DNA from: Acidobacteriota bacterium
GTDB taxonomy: Bacteria; Acidobacteriota; Terriglobia; Bryobacterales; Bryobacteraceae
Direction of reading: 5' to 3'
Assembly (NCBI GenBank): GCA_016871115.1
Contig: VFZP01000010.1
Location: forward strand, 1 to 36,548
Length of the DNA: 36,548 nucleotides
This document shows positions 1 through 7,936 of this stretch, one piece after another. Each line of letters opens with the position of its first letter. Within the stretch, counting starts at the first letter, position 1. Position numbers and translations under genes: made by a program. The notes below the pieces were generated by a model. That model ran no database searches. It was not told the origin of the DNA and was given only the letters and a program-made list of their open reading frames with translations.

Positions 1-1199
1 ATGCGTCCGGCAAAGTCTTCGTGCTCGGCCGCCGAAGCATGCGGCCCGACCAGCATCCCGTAGCCGCCCGCTTCGTTGGCGGCCTTCACCACCAGTTTGT
101 CGAGATTGGCTAGGACGTGCTGCCGGTCCGCCTCGCGTCAGCACAAATAGGTCGGCACGTTCGGGATGATGGCATCCTCGCGCAGGTAGGACTTGATTAT
201 GTCGGGCACATAGGCGTACACCACCTTGTCGTCCGCCACGCCGTTGCCGGGCGCGTTGGCCAGTGCCACCTGCCCCTGCTGGTACGCCTCAAAAAGCCAG
301 GGCACACCGAGCAATGAATCGGGGCGAAATGCTTGCGGGTCGAGGAAATCGTCGTCAATCCGGCGGTAGATCACGTCCACACGCTCAAAGCCGCCGGTAG
401 TCCGCATCCACACGGCCCCGTCGTTCACCACCAGGTCGCTGCCCTGTACCAGCGGCACGCCCATTTGCTGGGCAAGGAAGCTGTGCTCGAAATACGCCGA
501 GTTGTAGATGCCTGGCGTCAACAGCACCACGCGCGGCACCGAGTCGCCGGACGGCGGAGCAAGCGACTGCAGCATCTCCAGCAACTTTCCCGGGTACTCG
601 TCCACCGGGCGGATCGCCACGCCGTCAAAGAGGCGCGGAAAGGTGCTCTTCATCACCTGCCGGTTTTCCATTACATACGACACCCCGGAAGGTACGCGCA
701 GATTATCTTGGAGAACATAGATCTGGCCGTCGCGGTCGCGCACCAGATCTGTGCCGGTGATGTGGCACCGCACGCAGTGCGGCGGGTTGATGCCCATGCA
801 CTGCTGGCGGATGGACTTGGCCGACTCGATCACCTCGCGCGGGATCACCCCGTCAGCCAGGATTTTCTGGGAGTGGTAGATGTCGTCGATAAAGAGGTTC
901 AACGCGTAGATGCGCTGCTTCAAGCCGCGTTCGAGCCAGGCCCACTCGGCAGCCGGCACAATGCGCGGAATCAGGTCAAACGGAAAAATGCGCTCGGTGC
1001 CCGCTCCGTCGCCGTACACATTAAAGGTGATGCCCATCTGCAACAGCAGCCGCTCGGCCGCCCGCTGGCGGCGCTGCAGTTCGCCTGGCGAAAGCGAGGC
1101 GATGGTTTCAATCAGCAGCCGCGCCTAGGGCCGGGACACGCCGCCCGCGTGAAACATCTCGTCGTAGAAGTCGCCCGTGTTGTAGCCGCCAAAATCCAT
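1..1199 (-). pseudogene. Circularly permuted type 2 ATP-grasp protein, interrupted by two stops, cut by window edge
   Basis: Reading from an ATG at 1199 the protein begins MDFGGYNTGDFYDEMF and continues in one frame through [45 protein letters not shown] and the [12 protein letters not shown] segment, all typical of the permuted ATP-grasp family (old DUF404/DUF407). Family members are thought to ligate amino groups to carboxylates at ATP cost and usually sit beside DUF403 and transglutaminase-like genes; those would lie outside the window. Two in-frame stops break it: TAG at 1125-1127 (codon 25, where a residue such as Glu or Gln would fit) and TGA at 138-140, directly after the family motif NVPTYLC, where Trp is usual. 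Homology resumes after both stops with no frame change; the part after the second includes [19 protein letters not shown]. Without readthrough no full product is possible. The call is firm; whether the stops are real is not. Confidence 0.85.
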
Positions 1200-1320
1200 T
1201 GCTGAGCCTCAATTATCCAAAGAATACCTGTACAGGCGTGCGGCGGTGCGTCAAAAAATTTATGGGGCTCATCAGGAGCGGCCATAGCGTTGCGGCAAAT
1301 CGCGCCACAGGAAAAGCAAT

Positions 1321-1422
1321 TCAGTAGTAGTCCGCGCAGCTCATGTAGTAACCGCATCGATCACAGCGCAGTTTACATTGATGCGCACTCAGGCGCAGAC
1401 TGCACACCGGACAATACAGCAT
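1321..1422 (-). CDS. Small cysteine-rich zinc-ribbon-like protein
   Basis: A 33-residue reading frame ends in CxxC pairs (YCPVC, then CDRCGYYMSCADYY). Small proteins with this pattern recur in acidobacterial genomes as I recall them; their function is unknown, and zinc binding is inferred from the paired cysteines. The start is uncertain. The frame is open upstream through a Pro-rich stretch, and an ATG at 1496 would be the natural start, but it is out of frame by one base across a run of nine C (minus strand) near 1466-1474. With ten C in that run the product would be 58 residues beginning MTHWIPIAPP. The gene is divergent from the gamma-glutamyltransferase at 1516. The coding call rests mainly on the cysteine pattern. 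Confidence 0.6.
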   Translation of the reverse strand: MLYCPVCSLRLSAHQCKLRCDRCGYYMSCADYY

Positions 1423-1515
1423 GGGCTCGTCTTCGCCCGGGGCGGCGGACTGCGGCTGCGGCGGCGGGGGGGGGCGATCGGAATCCAATGCGTCATTATA
1501 ATCAAGGTGGGTCTT

Positions 1516-3378
1516 ATGCAGAGTAAGAGGCGGGGTTTGGCAGCGGCGCTGGTGTTGTCCGCGCTGTTGTTCGCGGCGGGCGGCATGCTCTGGGCGCAGG
1601 GCCGATACTGGTCTGAACACCCCGTGCTACAAACAGTGCGTGGTCTTCGCGGCGGCGTTGCGGCGGGCACGGCGCATGGAACCGAAGCGGGACTCCGGCT
1701 GTATCACGCCGGCGGCAATGCCGTCGATGCAGGTGTGGCGGCGTTGTGGGTGGGCGCGGTAACCGAGTATTCCCATTTCGGGCTGGGCGGCGAAGCCCCC
1801 ATCCTGATCCGCACCAAGCAGGGCAAGGTATTCGCCATCGCTGGCGTGGGCCCGATGCCAAAGAAAGCGACCGCCGAGTTTTTCCGCAAGCGCAAGATGC
1901 TGGCGGGCGAATTTTTCCCCGACGCGATCGAGAAGAACGGACTGAAGGGCATGGTTCCGGTGGCGGGTGTACTGCCCGCGCTGGTGCCCGGCATGCCGGA
2001 GGCCGCGCTGGTGGCGCTGCGCGATTTCGGCGTGAAGCCGCTGAGCGACGTACTGCAGCCTGCGATTGAACTGGCTGACGCGATGCCGCTCGATCTCACA
2101 CGGGCCTCCACCATCGCGCGTTCGAAGGACTTCTTCCAGCGTTGGCCTTTTTCCAAGCGCTACTTCATGCCCGAGGGCCGCACGCAGTTTCCCGGGGAGA
2201 TCTTCAGGCAACCGGAACTGGCGGCGACGCTGCGGCGCCTGGTAGACGTCGAAGCCAAAGCGCTCGCCGCCGGCAAAAGGCGGGAGCAGGCCATCGATGC
2301 GGTGCGCGACTTTTTCTACCGCGGAGAAATCGCGCGCAAGATCGCGGCATTTGTGAAGGAGCACCACGGGCTGCTGAACTACGACGACATGGCTAACTTC
2401 CGGCTGAAGCCGGAAGAGGCTGCGATCACGTCGTATCGGGGCTATGAGGTGTACAAGCCCGGCTTCTGGAGCCAGGGACCGGTGCTGCTCCAGGCGCTCA
2501 ACATGCTGGAAGCGACTGATCTGCGTTCGCTCAAATTCAATTCGACCGAGTACGTACACCGGCTGGCGGAAACCATGAAGCTGGTGTACGCCGACCGCGA
2601 CACCTATTACGCCGACCCGCGCTTTGCCAAAGTCCCCGCCGAGCGATTGCTGTCCAAGGAGTACGCCACCGAGCGCCGAGCGTTGATCTCAGCGCGCAGT
2701 TCACAGGAGTTCCGGCCCGGGCAAGTCAGCGGGTTTCCATCCATCCATCCGTCTGCAACCGACATCGTGCGGTTGCCGCTCGGTGAGAAACTGACGGCCG
2801 CCGACACCACGTGCATTGACGCCATCGACAAGGATGGCATCATGTTTTCGGCCACACCGTCCGGCGCATGGCTCCCTTCGGTGATTGTGCCGGAACTGGG
2901 CGTTCCGCTCTCGCAGCGCGCGCAGAGTTTTCTGCTGGTGGAAGGCCATCCGAACGAACTGGCCGGCGGCAAGCGCCCCCGCATCACCCTCAGCCCCACG
3001 CTGGTGACACGCGGCGGGCGGCCCTACCTCGCGCTTTCTACGCCCGGCGGCGACAACCAGGATCAGGCGTTGCTGCAGTTGATCCTCAACGTGGTGGAAT
3101 ACGGTATGGATGCGCAAATGGCCGTGGAAGCGCCGCGTATTCAGACGCGCCACCTGGTGTCGTCGTTCGATAATCACGGCATGAGTCCGGGCGATCTGCT
3201 GCTGGATGAGCGAGTGCCGCAAAGCGTCGTGACCGAACTGGCTTCGCGCGGCCACAAGGTGCAAACGCGTTCGCGGTGGAACAGCGGCTCGGCGCCGGTG
3301 CTGCTGCAGATGCGATCAAACGGCGTGATTGAAGCAGGCGCGGACCCGTACGGGCAACGCGCGGCCAGCGTCTGGTAA
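1516..3378 (+). CDS. Gamma-glutamyltransferase family protein (Ntn hydrolase), exported
   Basis: A 620-residue protein of the gamma-glutamyltranspeptidase family, which cleaves gamma-glutamyl amides such as glutathione and transfers or hydrolyses the glutamyl group. ATG 1516 is preferred over upstream starts because it follows AAGGTGG (1504-1510) and begins a clear signal peptide (KRR, then a hydrophobic stretch ending MLWAQ). Family landmarks are HAGGNAVDAGVAALW near the mature N-terminus and the processing site ADTTCIDAIDKDG, where Thr431 would be the autocatalytic nucleophile and first residue of the small subunit. Later come PSGAWLPS and LSTPGGDNQDQ. The classical TTH is TTC here, so substrate preference may differ from glutathione-specific enzymes. 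The frame is intact throughout. The DUF72 gene follows after 9 nt, so the two are probably co-transcribed. The periplasmic location is inferred from the leader. Confidence 0.9.
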   Translation: MQSKRRGLAAALVLSALLFAAGGMLWAQGRYWSEHPVLQTVRGLRGGVAAGTAHGTEAGLRLYHAGGNAVDAGVAALWVGAVTEYSHFGLGGEAPILIRTKQGKVFAIAGVGPMPKKATAEFFRKRKMLAGEFFPDAIEKNGLKGMVPVAGVLPALVPGMPEAALVALRDFGVKPLSDVLQPAIELADAMPLDLTRASTIARSKDFFQRWPFSKRYFMPEGRTQFPGEIFRQPELAATLRRLVDVEAKALAAGKRREQAIDAVRDFFYRGEIARKIAAFVKEHHGLLNYDDMANFRLKPEEAAITSYRGYEVYKPGFWSQGPVLLQALNMLEATDLRSLKFNSTEYVHRLAETMKLVYADRDTYYADPRFAKVPAERLLSKEYATERRALISARSSQEFRPGQVSGFPSIHPSATDIVRLPLGEKLTAADTTCIDAIDKDGIMFSATPSGAWLPSVIVPELGVPLSQRAQSFLLVEGHPNELAGGKRPRITLSPTLVTRGGRPYLALSTPGGDNQDQALLQLILNVVEYGMDAQMAVEAPRIQTRHLVSSFDNHGMSPGDLLLDERVPQSVVTELASRGHKVQTRSRWNSGSAPVLLQMRSNGVIEAGADPYGQRAASVW

Positions 3379-3387
3379 ACACCGCGG

Positions 3388-4335
3388 ATGCTACCGCTGT
3401 TTCCCGCTGAGCCGCCCGCATTCCGCACCGAACTTGCCGCGAAGCTGCGCCGCGCCGCCGCCGCGGGCGTATGGTTCGGCACCAGTTCCTGGAAGTACCC
3501 GGGCTGGGTGGGTCAGATCTATACCGAAGAGCGTTACCTCACGCGCGGACGCTTCAGCCAGAGGCGATTTGAAGATTCGTGCCTGGCCGAATACGCCGAG
3601 GTCTTCCCGATCGTCTGCGGCGACTTCAGCTTCTACCAGTTCCCCGCTCCCAATTATTGGGAGAAGCTGTTTGCCGCTGCACCAGCGCCGCTGCAGTTTG
3701 CCTTCAAGGTGCCCGAGGAGATCACGGTACGCCAGTGGCCGCGCCACGCCCGGTACGGCCCGCGCGCCGGGCTCACCAATGCGTCGTTTCTGGACGCCGA
3801 GGCGTTCACAGCGTTGTTTGCCGAGCCGCTGACCCCTTACCGCGAACGAGTGGCCGTGCTGATCTTCGAATTCGGCGCGTTCCCGCGCGGCGCCTACGAA
3901 CGCGAGGAAGATTTCGTGATGGACCTCGATCATTTTCTCGGACGGCTCCCGGCGGGATTCCGTTACGCGGTGGAGATCCGCAACCCGGAGTTTCTCGGTC
4001 ACCTGTACCTGTCGGCCCTGGCCGACCGCCGGGTGGCGCATGTGCTCAACGCCTGGACCCGCATGCCCACACTCGGCGAACAAGCGGCTACGCCGGGGAT
4101 CTTCACGACAGACTTCACGGTCGTGCGCGCGTTGCTGCGCCAGGGCCGCGCCTATGAGCAGGCCGTGGAGATGTTCCAGCCGTACACGGCAGTGCGTGAC
4201 CCCAATCCCGAAGCACGGCAGGCCCTGAAGATGCTGGCGGCCCGCACGCGCGAATGGGGTGAGCGCGGGTTCTTTTTTGTAAACAACCGTCTCGAAGGTA
4301 ACGCTCCGTCCACCATCGGCGCCGTGCTAGACTAA
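3388..4335 (+). CDS. DUF72 (YecE-like) TIM-barrel protein
   Basis: A 315-residue protein of the DUF72 family, recognised by GVWFGTSSWKYPGWVGQIY near the N-terminus, the FSFYQFP segment, LQFAFKVPEEIT, the FRYAVEIRNPEFL strand and the C-terminal FFFVNNRLEGNAP. The family adopts a TIM-barrel fold related to xylose isomerase-like barrels, but no reaction is established. There is no signal peptide, so it should be cytoplasmic. The frame is intact and of usual length. It starts 9 nt after the gamma-glutamyltransferase stop, which suggests co-transcription; no functional link is evident beyond that. Confidence 0.88.
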   Translation: MLPLFPAEPPAFRTELAAKLRRAAAAGVWFGTSSWKYPGWVGQIYTEERYLTRGRFSQRRFEDSCLAEYAEVFPIVCGDFSFYQFPAPNYWEKLFAAAPAPLQFAFKVPEEITVRQWPRHARYGPRAGLTNASFLDAEAFTALFAEPLTPYRERVAVLIFEFGAFPRGAYEREEDFVMDLDHFLGRLPAGFRYAVEIRNPEFLGHLYLSALADRRVAHVLNAWTRMPTLGEQAATPGIFTTDFTVVRALLRQGRAYEQAVEMFQPYTAVRDPNPEARQALKMLAARTREWGERGFFFVNNRLEGNAPSTIGAVLD

Positions 4336-4539
4336 GGGGCCCAATTTTGCCAGTTACGGCCTCCGGCACTCTCATCAGATAACTAAAAGTGTTGATTTTT
4401 CCATAATTTACAGGCTATTGTAGCCATTGGCATGTTTGGCGAACGGCCACGTTTGTGCCATACTATTTTTTGGCCTCGAAGAGGAAGGATAGCCGGTGCG
4501 GTTTTCAGTTACACGGAGCCGGCAGTTACCGACCGAAGT

Positions 4540-5901
4540 ATGACAGCGCTTGAAGAGGCGGTTAGCCGCTATCACCGCTTGCTGGACAGACCAGCATATC
4601 GGGACTTGGCTTGGGCCGAGAGTATACATCAGGAGATGGCCGCGCACAATCTCGTGTCCGGCGGCCGCCCGGTGTGCCCCGTTCTGCGTCCGCATTTCGT
4701 CAGCCGCCGCCAACTGGCCTCCATGGCCAAAGCAGCCGAGGCGCTGTACACGGCGATGGAGCGGATGCGGCAGATGATGCTCAACACACCGCTGCTGCTG
4801 AATCGCCTGGACCTGCTGCCCGGTGAAAAAATGCTGGCTGGCGTGGACCCCGGCTACCCGCATCTCGCGGTGACGTCGATATTCGGCGCGCAGTTGCACA
4901 ACGGCGTTTTCCGGTTTGTGCACTCGGTGGGCGACAGTCCGGCGGGCATCGTGTACAACGACACGCTCTCGGAACTGTTCTACAACACCGCTCCGGTCAA
5001 GGAACTGCGCAAGAAGTACAACCTATCCAAAACGCAGGGCATGAAGCGGCTGATGCTTTCGCTGCTGTCGGCCTACAAAGCGGCGGGCAAACAGCGCAAG
5101 AAATTCCCGTGCATCGCGGTGGTGGAATTCCGGCCGCCCTTCAAGCATACGCCCTCGCAGGAAAGCGAACTGCTGTGTGAATATTTCCGGCGCTCGGGAT
5201 ATCCCAGCGAGTCCATCACACCCGAACAGCTTGAGTACCGCAACGGCGTGTTGTGCCGCGGCGACTTTCAGATCGACATCGTCTACCGCAAGGTGAGCGC
5301 GCAGGAGTTGCTGGTGCGCTTCGATCTCATGCATCCGCTAGTACGAGCGTACCGCGAAGGCGGCGCCTGCGTGGTAAACAGCTTCCGCGCTGAACTGGTG
5401 CAGAAAAAGGCGCTGTACTCGCTGCTCACCGACGAAACGCTGACCGCCAAGTTTCCGGCGGCCGAGCGCCAGGCCATCCGCGAACATCTGCCGTGGACGC
5501 GTTTGGTGGCCGCAGGCGCCTCGACGCGCGACAGCAAGCCCATCGACCTGCCCGAGTACATCTTGAATAACCGCGAGCACCTGGTGATGTCGCCCAACGA
5601 CGCCACGGCAGACCGGCCCACCTTCCGGGGTTGGGAAATCGACGACGCCGGCTGGGACCGCGCGTTGAAGATGGCGCTACGCGCGCCCTATGTCGTGCAG
5701 GAACGGTCGCAGCCCGTGTCAGACCAGTTCCCGGTGATGCAGGACGGCTCGGTCACGCTGCGCAAGATGGAAATCGAAGTCCACCCGCACATTTATCTTG
5801 GGAAGGTGGAAACCTGCTCCACGGAAGTGAAAGACGCCTCGTCGGCCTTCTCCACGCTGGCCGGCATGGCGCCCACGTTCATTCTCGAAAGCGCATCATA
5901 A
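4540..5901 (+). CDS. Second circularly permuted ATP-grasp protein (glutathionylspermidine-synthase-like fold)
   Basis: A 453-residue protein with the permuted ATP-grasp layout. The middle has DFQIDIVYRKV, then HPLVRAYREGGACVVNSFRA and KKALYSLLTDE, matching the IvYRR / hPL..A...G.v.v.N / dKa.l.lL series of the family. The C-terminal third has HLVMSPNDATADR and APYVVQERS, resembling the lysine-containing ATP-binding strand and the QE.v strand; the usual KPND lysine reads SPND here, so nucleotide binding may be altered. ATG 4540 is chosen because good protein sequence (MTALEEAVSRYHRLLDRP) starts there; an open upstream extension to 4432 looks non-homologous. The frame is intact. It lies 18 nt before the thioredoxin-fold gene and probably forms an operon with it. 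The substrate is unknown; peptide or amide ligation is inferred from the family. Confidence 0.75.
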   Translation: MTALEEAVSRYHRLLDRPAYRDLAWAESIHQEMAAHNLVSGGRPVCPVLRPHFVSRRQLASMAKAAEALYTAMERMRQMMLNTPLLLNRLDLLPGEKMLAGVDPGYPHLAVTSIFGAQLHNGVFRFVHSVGDSPAGIVYNDTLSELFYNTAPVKELRKKYNLSKTQGMKRLMLSLLSAYKAAGKQRKKFPCIAVVEFRPPFKHTPSQESELLCEYFRRSGYPSESITPEQLEYRNGVLCRGDFQIDIVYRKVSAQELLVRFDLMHPLVRAYREGGACVVNSFRAELVQKKALYSLLTDETLTAKFPAAERQAIREHLPWTRLVAAGASTRDSKPIDLPEYILNNREHLVMSPNDATADRPTFRGWEIDDAGWDRALKMALRAPYVVQERSQPVSDQFPVMQDGSVTLRKMEIEVHPHIYLGKVETCSTEVKDASSAFSTLAGMAPTFILESAS

Positions 5902-5919
5902 GGCGCTGGAGGATTTTTC

Positions 5920-6477
5920 ATGACTCGACGCACTGCCACTGGATTGATTTTTTCGGCCTCGGCAGGTTCGCAGCTTTCGGCCGCGGAGGTACCCCGCCCA
6001 GGCGGAGACTTGAGTATCGCATTGCCTGCGGGCAACGTGGTGAAACTGAGCCAGTATCGCGGCAAGGTGCTGGCCTTCTCGTGCATTCTCACTTCTTGAC
6101 CGCATTGCCAAAAATCCGCTCAGGTCATGAGCGGCCTCTATAGCAAGTACCGGAGCCAGGGTCTCGAGGTGCTGATGGCGGGCATGGATGTGAATCCATT
6201 GGTGCCGGAGTTCATCAAGCGTTTCAACGTGAACTTCCCCGTCGGTGTGATCAGAGACACCGTCGCTCGCGAGTTCATGCAACTGCCCGTGATGGTGCGC
6301 GCGTCCGTTCCCTGGAAAGCGATCATCGACAAGAACGGCGTGGTCCGCGCGCAGTTCACCGGGGAGCAGGCCCACTTCTACAGTGAGGAACGCGAAACGG
6401 CGCAATGGGCAGACCGGCTGCTGGCCGAAAAACCCGCCCCTGCCCCCGGCCCTCGTCCCCGCGCCACCAAGAAGTAG
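5920..6477 (+). CDS. Exported thioredoxin-fold (TlpA/redoxin-like) protein, candidate selenoprotein with UxxC motif
   Basis: One frame of 186 codons from ATG 5920 (GGAGG at 5908-5912, 7 nt upstream) to TAG 6475-6477, interrupted only by TGA at 6097-6099. The product starts MTRRTATGLIFSASAG, a twin-arginine-like leader ending near LSAAE. It then has LSQYRGKVLAFSCILTS, the TGA as residue 60, and PHCQKSAQVMSGLY, followed by a second half with VRASVPWKAIIDKNGVV, which supplies the cis-Pro loop and the edge strand of the thioredoxin fold. The TGA therefore occupies the first Cys of a CPHC redox motif, giving UPHC if read as selenocysteine, with Cys63 as resolving residue. A hairpin downstream (6116-6134) fits a bacterial SECIS. 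Alternatively the codon is TGC mutated to TGA; several neighbouring genes carry plain nonsense codons, so this cannot be dismissed. Role by family: periplasmic thiol/disulfide or peroxide chemistry. Confidence 0.7.
6116..6134 (+). promoter_or_regulatory. Candidate bacterial SECIS hairpin downstream of in-frame TGA
   Basis: CCGCTCA (6116-6122) pairs perfectly over 7 bp with TGAGCGG (6128-6134) around the 5-nt loop GGTCA (6123-6127). The stem begins 17 nt after the TGA at 6097-6099, and the loop begins at nt 24. The published general model of bacterial SECIS elements asks for a short stem-loop with an apical loop of about 3-14 nt, a G among its first two loop bases, and roughly 16-37 nt between UGA and loop. 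All are met here. The other in-frame TGA codons in the window have no comparable hairpin at this distance. Confidence 0.55.
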
Positions 6478-6480
6478 CCA

Positions 6481-7881
6481 TCAAACCACGGGCCGAGCGC
6501 GCGGCTCTTCGCGCAGCAGCGTCTCGCGCGATTCCGGTCTACGGCCGGCGTCACGCATTTCTTCGATCCACTTGTCTAACTCGCGCGTCAGGCGCGCGAG
6601 TGTTTTTCGATGCGAGGCTTCCTGCGCGAGATTCCGCACCTCATTCGGATCGGCTTGCAGATCGTAGAGTTCGAACTCGGGCCGCGTCTCGGCCATCCAC
6701 TGCGACTGCACGGCATTCAGCTTTCCGGCGGCGTGCAGATCCTTGATCACCTGCTGCGTGGGGTAGCTCTTGGTGATGTACTCGTTGTACTGCGTGTACG
6801 GGCGGTCCGACAGAAAATTGTGGATGAGCTTGTAGCGTCCGTCGCGCACGGCGCGGATGCGGTCCACGGTCATGTCGCAACGGTCGCGTGCGGTGAAGAT
6901 GTGCGTGCGCGGTCTGAGGCGCGAGGCAAACAGATCCTGCCCGTGGAAAAGTTCCGGGCGCGGCACGCCGGCCATGGCGAGCGTGGTGGCGGTGATGTCG
7001 AGCGAGATAACGGGGTCGCGCCGCACCACGCCGGCTTTGACGGACCCCGGCCAGTGCACGATCAGCGGAATGTGCGTACCGGGATCGTACAGCCACTGCT
7101 TGCCGCGCAGGAGGCAGCGACCGTTGTCACCAAATACGAAGATCGCGGTATTCTCCAGCAACCCGTCGGCTTTCAATTGATCGAGCACCGCGCCCACCTG
7201 CGCATCCCAGTAGTTGACCGCATCGAGATAGTTGGCCACTTCATCGCGCACCACCGGACGGTCTGGATAGTACGGCGGCAAGTCCACTTTCGCCGGATCG
7301 ATCAGCTTGGCCTGCTTGCGCGCGGCGGGCCACACGGGGCCCTTGTGCGGCGCGGTGAAATTGATCTGCGCGTAGAGCGGCTGGCCGTTCGCGCGCTGCC
7401 GCCAATGCGTGCCGTCAAAGGGCTTCGCATCGAGCTGGAAGTTGAAGTCGGTTTTGCCCGACGCGCGCAGCCCCGGAGCGATGTCGGTGACGTTGGCCGT
7501 GAAGTAGCCGGCATCGCGCAGGCGGTGCGAGACGAGACGAATGCCGCCGGGTAAACCATAACCGTCCTGCCGGTGGCTGCGGTGGTTGTGCGCGCCGAAA
7601 GTGGTTTGATAGACGCCGGTGTTCCAGGCCGAGCGCGACGGCGAGCAAACGGGCGCCGTGGTGAAGCAGTGCGTGAAGCGCGTGCCGGCGGCGGCGAGGC
7701 GGTCTACGTGGGGCGTTGAAACCAAGGGATGTCCGTAACAGCCGAGTTGCGGGCCGAGATCGTCGCCGAGGATCCAGAGAATGTTGGGACGGTCTTTGGC
7801 GGCAGCGGCGGAGAGTCCGGCGGCTGCGGCGGAGAGCACAGCGCCGGCAGCATTGCGGCGGGTGAGAGGATAGCTGGTCAT
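6481..7881 (-). CDS. Type I sulfatase, exported
   Basis: A 466-residue arylsulfatase-family protein from ATG 7881. The leader LTRRNAAGAVLSAAAAGLSA is of twin-arginine type. ILGDDLGPQLGCYG carries the paired metal-binding Asp (40, 41). VCSPSRSAWNTG contains Cys79 in the C-x-P-S-R signature, which is oxidised to formylglycine by a sulfatase-maturing enzyme encoded elsewhere. FVFGDNGRCLLRGKQWLYD and THIPLIVHWPG give the second half of the metal site and the barrel core. It probably hydrolyses sulfate esters on carbohydrates or other organics in the periplasm; the substrate cannot be told from sequence. It is divergent from the enolase-superfamily gene 55 nt away and converges on the thioredoxin-fold gene with a 3-nt gap. 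The frame is intact. Confidence 0.92.
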   Translation of the reverse strand: MTSYPLTRRNAAGAVLSAAAAGLSAAAAKDRPNILWILGDDLGPQLGCYGHPLVSTPHVDRLAAAGTRFTHCFTTAPVCSPSRSAWNTGVYQTTFGAHNHRSHRQDGYGLPGGIRLVSHRLRDAGYFTANVTDIAPGLRASGKTDFNFQLDAKPFDGTHWRQRANGQPLYAQINFTAPHKGPVWPAARKQAKLIDPAKVDLPPYYPDRPVVRDEVANYLDAVNYWDAQVGAVLDQLKADGLLENTAIFVFGDNGRCLLRGKQWLYDPGTHIPLIVHWPGSVKAGVVRRDPVISLDITATTLAMAGVPRPELFHGQDLFASRLRPRTHIFTARDRCDMTVDRIRAVRDGRYKLIHNFLSDRPYTQYNEYITKSYPTQQVIKDLHAAGKLNAVQSQWMAETRPEFELYDLQADPNEVRNLAQEASHRKTLARLTRELDKWIEEMRDAGRRPESRETLLREEPRARPVV

Positions 7882-7936
7882 CAGAGTCTTTGGATAGGAT
7901 ACGTGCAAACGGGAGGCGGGCGTTAGAATTAAGTGC

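Noticed and set aside
4432-4539. Upstream extension of the second ATP-grasp gene
   Set aside because: The 36 extra codons look non-homologous and include promoter-like AT-rich sequence; ATG 4540 starts convincing protein.
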